Source of the DNA: Acanthopleura granulata
Lineage: Eukaryota; Mollusca; Polyplacophora; Chitonida; Chitonidae
Direction of reading: 5' to 3'
Assembly (NCBI GenBank): GCA_016165875.1
Contig: JABBOT010000080.1
Span: forward strand, 34,486,364-34,550,363
Length of the DNA: 64,000 nucleotides
The notes beneath the pieces are model-generated. The model did not search any database. It was not told the DNA's origin and saw only the letters and a program-made list of their open reading frames with translations. Of this stretch, positions 24,382 through 35,634 are shown in pieces (position 1 is the stretch's first letter; every line of letters starts with the position of its first letter). Position numbers and translations under genes: made by a program.

Positions 24382-27300
24382 TTGTCTTTTAATAACTTCT
24401 AAATTCTGCTGAGCTTTCCTTAAAAGGCTATCCACTTCATTTGGTGGTGCTGATTTATGTTCCTTGAAGGCATCTCGTGTTCTTCTTAAAGCGTATGTTC
24501 TGTTGGAAAAAAACAAATGATGCAAATGAACTCCATGTGACAGCCTTAAACGTTGTGGAACTGGACTAGAACAGTTTCACTTCATACTTCAGAAACTACA
24601 TGGAGATACACAAAAAGGGGGAATGCTAATAATAACATTACCTAATAATAACTTACTACTGAGGATATCATTTACAGTAAGAGATAACTGTCTAATGATT
24701 TGCATTATACTGAAATATCAAGCAACAAGGTCACGAAGGCTCCTGGGGACTGGGGACTGGGGACTGATTTGGTTGTGACCAAGCAGTTGTAAGATTGAGC
24801 CAGTCGCAAGTATCAGGGTGCTGTATGCTGTCAGTACGCGCTGTCAAGGTGATTACGCCAGCGTAACATTACGACCGCTTTCAGAAACACCCCAGTGGGA
24901 TAATCTTAAACCAGACCAGTCAAACCAGTGTTATAAGACAGCCAGTGATTCCACAATAACAAGAAAAAATTGACAATATCGCAAAAAGAAGGTGACCATG
25001 TCACAAATAGAAAAGATGCATGTTGAAATTTTCTAAAAATATTCATGTGAAGCCTTTAATGACACTAGAACCCCTCAGGAGTGAAATTTGGTCAAATATT
25101 TTTTATTTCACTTTCTTATTCTCTATTCTCTTATCTTTCCTCTCCCTTAAGGATAACATCGAAATCAGAATTGTAAGTACCTTAAATTTATCAAAAAGTA
25201 TAACATGTTATGAACCAAGGCAGTTGTGTTTTCTTAGTTCCCCCTGATTAGGGGGATTAGTTCACTGAAGGGAGGTTACCTACTGTGAATAGATATGCCT
25301 CTGGTAAATGTGTATTGCCTCCTGCTATAAACTGTGCATGGCTGCTTATGCAGACTACACTTGCAGACCTATTAACTAAAAGAACAGCCTTAATCACCTT
25401 TCCAAGGTGCCATTTGGGGAGGGGTTTATAAACACATTCTAACAGGGTTCTCTCTGAAATGTCAAGATAAAACACCAATTTACACCATGATGGAACATGA
25501 TAAGATTTAACAATTCAAGATTTTAAAAATTTAACATAGGTAGGTGGATATCACACATGATGCTCCTCCAGAGCTTTTGTCTTTTTCGCCCTTTCTATTT
25601 TGAGATGGTTGTTTGGTGAAATGCTTTTCTCACTTATTTCTCAACATACTGCTATGAAACTTGGCACCGATGTAGCTAAATACTTAAGCTAAAATCCAGT
25701 CCAACAGATTTTTGATACCTTTTCTAGTTTTAAAGATATTAGTATAAGAACATCAAAGTTTCAAGACTTTTCTAAATTCTTGAAAGTTTTAACTTTAAAT
25801 GATCAATCAGAAAAATCTAAGATGAATATTAAAAATCTATAGGGCCATTTTTTTGGTTTAAATACTAAATTATTCACTTGAGTAACAAGGGATTTTGAAA
25901 ATTTTGAAAACTGGCAAAAAGATAGCAATTTAAAAAACAACTCTAATTTTTTTCCAAAGTTTCTCCCTATTTTGAATAATACTGACAGTTTGGTGAATTA
26001 AAATTTTTTTTTTTACATCAGCAGTTGTTTACCTTTCAGAATATATACATACATATGGCCATATTAGATCAATATTTTGGATTACACAAGGCAAAATGTG
26101 AAATTTTGGGTTCTAGTATCCTTAAATACATGATAATAAAGAGCAGCACAGTTATAATGGAGTTAACATTCAGTAATTTAGCACCAGAGGTGTGGGCAGG
26201 TGACTGGTGCAGTTGTGCCAGTATAGAGATAACTTATCTGCACTCGTGGAACTTTGTTACCCTGTTTGAAAAGAGACCAGTGCATATGGGTGAATCAGAG
26301 AGGCAGGTCATTGGTAAGCCATTAGATCAACCCAAACTGACCCATTTTCAACTAAAGTGGAGGTACGTGTACTCAAAGTGGGCATTACAATAAGGCTGGT
26401 CAAGGAAGCCTAACAGTAGTCAATTTCTGTGCAGTCCAGTATCTCAATTATCTTATTCATGTAGCAGTATCAAAGCACTTCTATTTTTGCAGCCCTGGCC
26501 ACTTTTTTTTCAGCATTATGGTGGGAGAAAGCAGGTCAGAGCCCAGTTGAAACCCACGACCATCCATAGGTTGCTGCCAGATGTTCCCTTTCACAGCTGG
26601 AGAGAAAGCCAGCATGAGATGGTCTTAGGGTAAGAACTGTAACTTTCTAATTCATTCAAGTATATTTATTCATTTCACTGCTGTAAAATGATATAAGAGT
26701 TTTACAGATTATCAACATGCCCCTTCAAAGCAGTGATAGTGGGGGAATCGAATCTACAGTCAAATTCTATGTCCCAGGCCAACTTTGAACAGGCACCTTA
26801 CTGTTTCCCACTCACTGAAAGGCAAGCACCTAACCTCTTTGCCACACTCCTCTCCTTGTGACCTTCTGAGTAGTTTAGCAAGTCAAACATTCCACTCCTT
26901 CAGCCATGCAGGTCGGCATGGCCCAACAATGTAACTTTCTGAGGTATCAGGACATTGTAACACCCTTCCATCGCTGAAGGATTCCAAACTGAACCACAAA
27001 CTTTGATCTCCCCTGCATTTTATTTTTTTTAGTTTCCACTGGACAAAATGTAAAGATTCAGCCTGTTTATGAGAAAAAGTCTGTGCTGTAAATCATGTCA
27101 GCCAATTAACACTATTGACTGTTAGAAAATGTAGTCCATCTACATGGACTCCATGTGTTATTTCAAAATTCTGATTTTCATCGTAACACTGAGTCCATCA
27201 CTCAAACTAAAAATTTGCTGCAGATTTCCGAACTTGAAGTTGATGGACACAAGTGGGACTCCAACTCACCTCTTTAGCCCATTTCAATTTCTGATTTAAT

Positions 27301-27784
27301 CTTGAATGCTAAGTTCTTAATTTACTAACCTTACTGATGAAACTAATTAACTCGCGTTCTTGTCTCACATTAACTGTGGAATTAACTATTGTCTCACTTT
27401 AACTAGTTTTGGAATGAATGTCAGAATGGAAGCGTTGAAAATGACAGCCCATGTGTCCAGTTTTGATTTACTGAAACTTGCATCATTTCTAACAATTTCA
27501 CATCTCTCTTGTGTAAGACCCATGAAAGTAAAATTGAATTCAAAGATTGTTGACATTGGTACCAAGAGTGACCTCCTCTTGACATATGCATGACTGCATT
27601 ACATAAAGATTGCCGTTTTCGACAGGAAGTACAAATGACAACTGTTTCGTCTTTAGCTACATTAAAGGAGATAACTAAGTGCATGCAGTTCGAGTGCCCA
27701 CCTGTAATTATAACCCGTAAATTTTTGGCTTTCGCGAAGTAGAGATTTGTACAAAGTCAAAACTCGCTGTCTGGTGGCTGACAT
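24382..27784 (-). CDS. LYRM4: LYRM4 / ISD11, exons 1-2 (incomplete at the 3' end)
   Basis: ISD11 is the small LYR-motif partner that stabilises the cysteine desulfurase NFS1 for Fe-S cluster assembly in mitochondria. Exon 1 (27784-27702) encodes MSATRQRVLTLYKSLLRESQ and seven more residues, including the LYK form of the L-Y-R/K motif. Exon 2 (24499-24382) continues RTYALRRTRDAFKEHKSA to VIKRQ. The joint is phase 2 (AG|A gives Arg), with a GTGGGC donor and a CCAACAG acceptor. The 67 residues follow human LYRM4 in order and exon division (family length about 91). The short final exon, expected to start with an IGQLY-like motif, was not found between 11 kb and 24.4 kb. The gene is divergent to FARS2, with about 600 bp between the two coding starts. 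Confidence 0.9.
26505..26632 (-). mobile_element. SINE family A fragment
   Basis: Central part only: CAGCATTATGGTGGGAGAAA, AACCCACGACCATCCATAGG, then GCTGGAGAGAAAGCCAGCAT as read on the plus strand, in family A order. Both ends are lost. Confidence 0.75.
26735..26860 (-). mobile_element. tRNA-like head of another SINE
   Basis: On the minus strand: GTGTGGCAAAGAGGTTAGGT (box A-like), then about 60 bp later GTAGATTCGATTCCCC (box B). This spacing is typical of polymerase III promoters in tRNA-derived SINEs. The body downstream was not matched to the other copies. Confidence 0.45.
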
Positions 27785-28362
27785 CTTGGATACTCTACCT
27801 TCCTCCGAACACTAAAGAGTTCCAGGATTCAGACATGTGGATGGGCGATCGATCACTTGAAATGATTCTCAGCGATTTGTTCCTGAACTAGTTCATCCTG
27901 AAAGTGTGTTGTCCTTTGCCCCATTTGTTACATACGTTTTTCAAATGCAACATGCATTTCCATCACATTAGGCGCAGTGATAATTAGTTTTTGGGCGTGC
28001 AATGAATGTTCAGGTTAATCTGAAATAAGGTCTCTGACAAGGACACCTCAACAGGCGTGAATGCTTTTTGAAGTTATTTTCCACGTTTCTTTCTCATTAT
28101 TTCATGAAAATGTAATCTGCTCTGACAATTTTGTGCACAGAGTTAAACAATGAGTTCCAATGCAGGGAAACAGCGAACAAGGAATCCACTGTGATTTGCA
28201 CAAGGTTTTAGTGAAATGTAAATGTAGTAGTGCATATGTTTTACTGTTACTATTTACTTTGCTGAAATATGTAAGCTTGTTGTGACAGTTTCCTACATGT
28301 ACCAGTTACCAGTAGATGGAAAAGTTACCTATAATTGTACAGTAGTTGTTTTTTTGTTTCAG
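27785..28362. promoter_or_regulatory. Shared divergent promoter interval of LYRM4 and FARS2
   Basis: The interval lies between the LYRM4 start codon (minus strand) and the first coding FARS2 exon (plus strand). FARS2 must have a 5' non-coding exon here, because its start codon follows a TTTTTGTTTCAG acceptor ending at 28362. One possible donor is TAT|GTAAGC near 28268, but this is unconfirmed. No TATA box was seen. Sharing of one promoter is inferred from the head-to-head layout. Confidence 0.55.
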
Positions 28363-28382
28363 GCACTTCTGGCATAGCCATC

Positions 28383-31300
28383 ATGGTTATTCGCAGAGCT
28401 CACTCCCTGCTGGCATGGAGGAAAACAGTGACTGCTGTCCGTGACATCTGTACCACAACAAGGCGGAGCTCTCCACAAACACTAACTGAACAACCAGGTC
28501 AGCTGACAGTTCTCGGGAATACATACAACACAGATTCAGCTACAAACGTGAATGCCAGAATTCTAACCCGACTTGACTGGCAGCTTCATAACCAGAAATG
28601 TCACCCGATAAATATAATTCGTCAAAGAATTCAGAATTTCTTTTACTCCTCATTCACAAATCGTTCCGGGAATCCGTTGTTTTCTGTGTACGACAACCTC
28701 AGTCCAGTGGTCACGCTGGAGCAGAACTTTGACAGTTTATTTGTGCCCAAGAACCACCCCTCTAGAGCCCCATCAGACAGTTACTACATCAACCGGAAGT
28801 ATATGTTGCGGGCGCACACTTCTGCTCACCAGCGAGACCTCGTCCGTTCAGGGTTGGATGCGTTCCTGATTGTCGGGGATGTGTATCGAAGGGACGCCAT
28901 AGACAAGAATCATTATCCAGTTTTTCATCAGATGGAAGGAGTGCGCCTGTACACAGCACATGAGGTATGCAGTTTACCTCGATGTCCTGAGATCTGGGAT
29001 CAGTCCTTAGTCGGGTCTTAATAAGACTTCACAAATGGTATTTGTCGCTGCCTCGCATGGCGCTCAGCACTGAGAGTTTAAAGCATAAGGAAACAGGACT
29101 GGTCGTTCTGGTGTCAGTATAATGTGACTGGATGGGGTGTCATGTATTGAGCCTTTGGCATAATGTTCCAATGGACTTGCCCGGCCACAAGAAGTCACAG
29201 TTTCTATATATTCTAAGGATTTCTCGTCACAATATAACTGAAAAATTCATGAGCACGATGTAAAACCTAAGCACACATGCATACATACGGTAGAATATCG
29301 GCCATGCTGGTGCAGTGTTATCCCTGCTACTGACAGGACTGGAGTTAACTAATCACTCTGGTTGTGTGGGAAGAAGGGAAAGTGGAGTCATTGATAGGGG
29401 TGAACAAAGTAAAAAAAAAAAGCATGAATTTAAACAAAAGTTGCATACTTTAAAACAGAGCCATCATTCAGTGTACCTTACAGTCTGTTCAACAGAAAAG
29501 TCTAAAAAGCTCTACCATGTTCTTCATTTCCTTAGCTGATAAATTCAAGCCTTTGTCAAAGAGGTAATTTATAAACGGCCATTTGTGATAATTTTGCTAT
29601 ATGGTTTACAGTAGTCATTCCTGTGGTACTCACTATTTTTTTTTCAGTGCAATCAGTACAGTATATCGCCAGTAGGAGCGCAAGCTATGTTGTGTTTGAA
29701 AACTGTACACATTTATAATCTGCTAGTATTTGTTCTAATGGGCCAAAATTCTGACTTAATTTGGTGCCAAGTTGTGGGAAAGTTTCTCTTGCCATGTCTG
29801 TCTTTTCTTCAATTCTTGAACCCCTTCGGTGGTCTAGTGGTTAGAGCGTCCGCCTCAAGGTCGGGAGATCCAGGTTCAAGCCAGGGTCGGGTCATACTAA
29901 AGACTTTAAAATTGGTTCTTGTTGCTGCCTCGCTTGGTGCTCAGCACTGAGAAGTTAGAGCATAAGAAAACAGGACTGATCGTCCTAGTGTCGGTATAAT
30001 GCGACTGGGTGGGATGTCGGGCCTAGTGTCTTGGCATGATGTTCCAGTTGCGACACCACTTTGGAGGCATGGACTCGCCCTGCCACAAGAAGACACATTA
30101 TATGCATCCACCAAATGGATTAATCGCCATATGACTACAACATTAAGTGCGACGTTACTCATTCACTCTTCAATTCTTGAACATTGCGTCCAGTTAATCC
30201 AAAGAGATATCATTGCCATTATAAACTGAACAAAATTGGAGAGATAGCCTTGTGTGTGGCAGAAAGCTTCCACTGGTTATAAATAATTAACTTTTTGTAT
30301 ATTTCCTGCAGCTGTTTTCAGAAGTAAAAGACTCCATAGGCTTATCTCTGTTCGAAGATGGTCGAAGATCACCTGATAAACAAGAAGCACACTCGTTAGA
30401 GGCAGCAAAATTAACAGAACACAAGCTGAAAAGCACATTGGAAAAGTTAGCCATTCATTTGTTTGGAAAAGGTTAGTTGCTCTTAACATCTCGATTAGAA
30501 TGAGTCATTGCAGTAATATAATTTTGCGTTTCACTAAAGGATTAGTGTCCAGTTTTAGTATGTGTTCATTATTAGCTACCCCTGAATATGTTGTTACATT
30601 GAGATTTAAAAAAATATTTGAAAAGTGTGCGTTAATCTGGGTAATATAGCTCATAAAATCATTAGATAATGAGGCCTGTTTTATGCATTTTTTCCACCCA
30701 CACTCGGCAGTGTCTGCCAAATGACATCATACAAGTCCAACCTTTATGGGCTGTCATAAGGGTTATTTAGCCCAGCCAGCCTTGGGTTGACACTCTATGA
30801 TGTCGTCAGCTGAGCCATGCCGGGCGATCGCCTGGAGATCGGCTAGGGCTGTAAATGTATTTTGTTTGGTGGATTTAAAGTCATTATTATGTTTCTCAGT
30901 GTCCTCCTAGTAATACACTGTTTGAACAGGTTATAATCTTTATAATTAGGACCATATGAGAATTTGGACACCAATCCTTTAATAATATTTCATGTATTTC
31001 ATAGTGAGGTGGTGTTGATACCAGGAATCAGTATGGTATTTGAATAAATGATTGATTATGACTTTATTAATGCCACATCAACAATATTTCAGCCAAATTG
31101 TGGCAAAGGTGTGTTTTGTGGCTAATTCCTGCTGTTGAAATTTTACACTTTTTCCTCAAGAAGCAAAACAATTTCATGTGGTGTATTAGCTCTAAAAATG
31201 CGCCCCCTAAAGATGCATTTTTTAGATAGATAAAGGTTGAAAAAATATCACTTGTGCTAAAACTGACATTTTATCCTGCCTTTCTAGCAAACCTCATAGC

Positions 31301-33167
31301 ACTTGCAGAATCACCCAAAACGAATAACTTGCTCATAGTTTTATTTACAGGCCAAATACAGTAATACACATATCTATTTTCATTTTAACTATAGTTGTGT
31401 GAGGTCACAGTGGTGATACATGTAGTTAGGTAACTGCATGGTGACGTGTAAACTTGTGTATCTTGACATTTGAGTCTTCTGTTTTTCAATGATCAGATAT
31501 TGAGATGCGCTGGGTAGAGGCCTACTTCCCCTTCACCCACCCCTCCTGGGAATTGGAGATCAGGTTTGCTGGGGAGTGGCTTGAGGTACTGGGCTGTGGA
31601 ACCATGGAACAAAAGCTGCTCCAGTCAGGTAACTCGGGAAACTCTGACACAGTCTTTGGTTCACTCAGGTAATAAGAAGATGGATAAGCAGGACGTGTTG
31701 AAATTCTGTCACAGCCTTTTGCCCACACCATCTTGGCTGCATGACAAACTTGCATATCATTTGATGATTTGATTCATGGATGGGTTCATGCTACTAATTA
31801 GTGTACATAACAGCAGATGTAAATTGCAATCGCAAGATTCTGTTCAAAGGAAACTGTCTGCATCAGGCCTGTGGAGCTAACATTACCGTGCCTTGACCTT
31901 GGTTTTCAAGTCTAGCCTAAAATTCTACGGTGTGAACGTAGAATATATTTCAGTGACAGTAAATGATTTGCTTTCCAACAGGTGGCGCTGGTGATAAGGT
32001 GGGTTGGGCTTTTGGCCTTGGACTTGATCGGTTAGCCATGTTGTTGTTTGACATACCGGACATCCGTATCTTCTGGAGTCGAGATTCGGGTTTCCTCAAT
32101 CAGTTTAATGTTGCTAATATCAACTCTAATATCAAGTACAAGGTAAGTTGTATAGCCCTCATTCTGACAGAATGTCCTGTCATCCACTCTTTCTGATTGG
32201 TCTGTTCTCACCTCGTAGACTTCTCTTTACGGAAGTTGTGATTGGACAAATCTTTTGAGTGTCAAAGAGACACAATTCCAAGAAAAACATGTCTGATTTT
32301 TAAAGCTTTTATCAAGAAACTTTTAGATATGGACAAGACCTGACACCATCGCTCAAAAGAGTTTACAGACGAAGTGTAGAACACAGTTCAATGGCTATAA
32401 CACACTGAAGTGTTCTTAAAAACTGTTTGGCAGTTGCTGTAGATTTTGCCAGATTTGACATGCACATGATGTTGACGTGACATTCAGTCAGTCATAAGGG
32501 TTGAACTTGTGAATAATATCAACTGTGAATCTCTCTTAGCAACAGACGATCATGGGCATTGATAGCGTTCAAATGGGTGAAAATTTAGGAAAGCCATCCA
32601 GATTTTTTAAATCTGTTACTTACCCTTTGTTTTTCTAACATAAAATGCTTTTGCAATGGAGTAGATCTTCAAAGGATAGCAGTTGTGGAACACAAAAACA
32701 AAGAATATATTTTTTCCTCATCATCTTATCTTGGATCATGAATGGTTGTAAAGTCCAAATATTAGTTCAGAGTGGACTGGAATACATTGTAATAATTGAT
32801 CACAAGATGATCAGGTGTGTCTGGATAGTCGTGTTTTATTGCGGAAACATGAGTTCATCTGTCATACTTTATTACATTTCAGCCTGTCAGCATATACCCA
32901 CAATGCATCAGTGACATGTCCTTCTGGATCCCGGAAGATTTTAGTGAAAATGATTTCTATGACCTTGTGCGTAGCATCGGAGGTGACCTTGTCGAGCAGG
33001 TTGTGAACATTGACACTTTCGTTCACCCAGAAACAAAGCGAAATAGTCACTGTTACCGTATAGTGTACCGACATACGGACCGGACTCTCACCCATGCAGA
33101 GGTGAATGAAGTTCATCAAATCATCGCTAAGGAAGCAGAAGTAGCTTTAAAAGTTGAGATTAGATGA
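28383..33167 (+). CDS. FARS2: FARS2, mitochondrial phenylalanyl-tRNA synthetase (5 coding exons, complete)
   Basis: Attaches phenylalanine to mitochondrial tRNA-Phe; the single-chain class II enzyme acts as a monomer in the matrix. Coding exons: 28383-28964, 30312-30471, 31497-31628, 31982-32142 and 32883-33167. All introns are GT-AG and every joint is in phase, giving 439 residues (human 451). The N-terminus [20 protein letters not shown] is Arg-rich, like a mitochondrial targeting peptide. Class II motif 2 lies at about 165-186 (GDVYRRD…FHQMEG) and motif 3 at 303-311 (GLGLDRLAM). [18 protein letters not shown] is a family hallmark. The last exon encodes the ferredoxin-fold anticodon-binding domain (346-439), ending EVALKVEIR before TGA. 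The ATG sits 20 bases inside its exon. No break or missing key residue was seen. Confidence 0.97.
29019..29201 (+). mobile_element. SINE family B, 5'-truncated copy in FARS2 intron 1
   Basis: Matches the body of the 29.8 kb element: GCTCAGCACTGAGA, AAACAGGACTG…CGT and GTGTCAGTATAATG, ending near GGCCACAAGAAG. The tRNA-like head is absent. Confidence 0.8.
29202..29815 (+). other. FARS2 intron 1, unique part
   Basis: Intronic sequence between the two family B SINEs. No further feature was recognised. Confidence 0.5.
29816..30168 (+). mobile_element. SINE family B, full-length copy with tRNA-like head
   Basis: About 350 bp. The head reads GGTGGTCTAGTGGTTAGAGC (box A), then GATCCAGGTTCAAGCC (box B), much closer to a real tRNA than the family A head. 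The body contains CTCAGCACTGAGAAGTTAGA, GTGTCGGTATAATGCGACTG and GCCACAAGAAGACAC, and the 3' end is TGCGACGTTACTCATTCACT. A second copy lies 600 bp upstream and a remnant near 58.3 kb. It differs in sequence from family A throughout the body. Confidence 0.88.
30473..31496 (+). other. FARS2 intron 2
   Basis: Contains a short fragment near 31065-31110 (TTATTAATGCCACATCAACA, then ATATTTCAGCC) that resembles the 3' end of mollusc SINEs but is too short to classify. No nested gene. Confidence 0.4.
32143..32882 (+). other. FARS2 intron 4
   Basis: Starts with a strong GTAAGT donor and ends in TTACATTTCAG. No nested gene or repeat was recognised. Confidence 0.6.
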
Positions 33168-33503
33168 TTGGAAATGTGCCAGAATGCGATTATACAGTAT
33201 GAAGTGATTTGCAGGAACAATCATAGGTGGAGGCTGATTTCAGTTACACACTGGCAGTGCCTTTTTTGCTCCTCTATTTTATAAACATTATGCCTTGTTG
33301 TTACAGGGGCATCAAGAATAACTCGTGTGTTGAGTATCTGGAAACCATTAAACGCTGTTTTGTTCATACTACTGGATTTAGGTCAGTAATGTGATACCGG
33401 GGATTTACATTTACCACCAATGCACTGATACATGTTGCATCCAACTGTAAACCACAGCGCTAATTTTGAGTGTTAAATCCTGAAAAAAACACCTTATCTG
33501 CAC

Positions 33504-33509
33504 AATAAA
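33504..33509 (+). promoter_or_regulatory. Candidate poly(A) signal of FARS2
   Basis: First AATAAA after the FARS2 stop codon, about 340 bases downstream; another AATAAA lies at 33547-33552. Either would give a modest 3' UTR. Confidence 0.45.
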
Positions 33510-33552
33510 CTCAGACAATGAAGGCCTGCTCAGCATGACAGACTTAAATAAA

Positions 33553-34826
33553 CAGCGACGACAAGCCTATATTTCACTAGCAAAAATGGCAACCCATACA
33601 CTCATGAGAAGGTTGAGAAGATGGACCACAATTTTTAAGGATGACTTGGTTGTTTCATTATTATTATATTAACATGTAATTACATGTACATAATTAATGT
33701 AACAATCTGCAATAATTTGATTGTACAGGTAATGAACACATGAAGAACCTTGGTCTAAAGTCATTCGGAAGTTTGATAAAGACATTGATGTATATAACTG
33801 ATTGACTGTATGTTTATGTTGTGCCGCAGTGTATTAATTATATTTTTTCGTTTGTCTAATTAATGCTTTAACACAGTGCTCAATAACATATCACTAACAT
33901 GATAATGGAAAGGTGATGAAAACCACCTCCATCACATGAAACACACAGCACTGTATCTTCGGTGCTTCTCGGTGTGAATACTGCATTGGTGAGCAGCAAC
34001 TTGTTTACAACAAACTTTCAATCCATCCTCGTACGCTGTTCTGATATCCTACATCTCGTTTTGGTCGTAGTACTCTCAGGGGATTATCTGCACATTGTGC
34101 TACAGACTGATGAGTAATGCAAATCCCGAAGTCCCCTACATTACGGTATTATGAAGTAAAACAGATTGTCACATATGCAACAAATTTATACATACTGGTA
34201 TATAAGCTGAAGGTATGTAAGCCTTAAGAAATGACAGTATTACACATCATTTTGAACACCCATCATTTCTTATGAAAAAAAAAAAATGAAAGGGTGTGAG
34301 TTAAGCAGCTACAGTTCAAGTAGCCTAGAAATCTTGGTTGTGACGATTCTGATATGCCATCAAGCCAAAAACGCCTCCATAGTAAAACAGAGACATAACT
34401 TTCAGCTTCAGGTGGCAAAAAAAAAAAATCTGTTGCGCCACTTATTTTACATCCCTAGAATCTGTAAACAGAAAGGAACAGTTTGGCCACCAGTTGGCAT
34501 GCTGGTCCAAACTAGTGCTCAGGATAAGTGAAAAATTAACTGTTCATCCTGTGGTCATTTCACAGACACTGACATGCTACATTTGAGGTATGTGATGCCA
34601 AAAGTTTCCTCTAGTATAAATATTTAATGGTCCGGTAAATTATAAGTTAGCCTTTAATAACACGTCTCCCACTTGTGCATCTAAAATGATATTAATATGC
34701 TTGTTGTATTTTTTACTTTGATTATGAAGATATTGTTAACGAGAGCAACTGAATGACTGGAATCCATAGAGAATTCTAGCAAATGTTAATAAACAGAACA
34801 CCACCAGACAGGCTGTTTAAGATTCT
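33553..34826. other. Intergenic interval between FARS2 and NIPSNAP3-like 3' ends
   Basis: Convergent gene ends face this stretch. Only AT-rich sequence with A-runs was seen, and no gene was recognised. Confidence 0.45.
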
Positions 34827-34832
34827 TTTATT
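34827..34832 (-). promoter_or_regulatory. Candidate poly(A) signal of the NIPSNAP3-like gene
   Basis: AATAAA on the minus strand about 800 bases beyond the stop codon, next to a run of G on the plus strand (34835-34850). An 800-base 3' UTR is plausible; nearer signals were not obvious. Confidence 0.35.
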
Positions 34833-35634
34833 TTGGGGAGGGGGGGGGGAAACAAAATCAACTCATACACATACATTTACAAGCCTGTGTTAATCAGCTA
34901 TGCGGTTCAAAACTTTCAGAGACAAAACCTGACCAGCAAAATTACCCTTGGGATGTAGAAACTTTGGTAAACCTGTATAAACCTGTATTGTGAAAAAAAA
35001 TTAAAACATTTTGATTATACATGTACCACTTAATAACTGCACAAACGTATGTAAAAAGCACTGTAAAATTAACACCATTTTATGCAACTGTTTTTATCTG
35101 TTTATGTGCCACAAAATTTCATCACAAAATTTCATATATTTCTGCTACCTTTAACAACAGTTTTCATGTTTTAAAATCTCACTAACAAGTACATACTGTG
35201 GGATCATTATCACATCTTTGGCAGTGGTAGTTATAAAATATATACCATGATGTTTAATAAGTAGCACCATCATAAAAAGACTAGTAAGTATCTGTTAAAA
35301 CCAAAGTCAACCATGGAATACATAATGACTTAGAAAACTCTTAAAATCTTTTCTGAGACAGAATATTACATGTATATATAATAGAAATTAGAAATTTTCC
35401 ACTACATATATAGTAAGAAGTGTTCTTTTTGATAATAACTATGAACACCTACAAATGTAATACTCACCACCATGTATATGCCAGGCCTGAAAACATGTTC
35501 TGTGAACTAACTCACATGAGAAAAGGCAGTTTTATCACTCCTATGAACAGAACCTCCATGTTCTCTACAATTATACTACTATGAATATAACTATTATGAT
35601 TCTGGGTTATTAATGACTAGCATGATTCACTGTG

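Larger units (their letters stand above)
24500..27701 (-). other. LYRM4 intron 1
   Basis: A 3.2-kb intron without a nested gene. It holds a (GGGGACT)3 run near 24746-24770, AT-rich stretches at 25500-26020, a SINE fragment near 26.5 kb and a tRNA-like repeat head near 26.8 kb. An 87-codon minus-strand frame at 27421-27684 has no recognised domain. Confidence 0.6.

Noticed and set aside
24746..24770. (GGGGACT)3 as a G-quadruplex
   Set aside because: Only three runs of four G; the next run is two G, so the pattern is incomplete.
29822..29893. tRNA gene candidate
   Set aside because: A and B boxes are good, but the sequence does not close into a clear cloverleaf with an acceptor stem that I can pair. 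It continues into a repeated body found elsewhere, so it is a SINE head.
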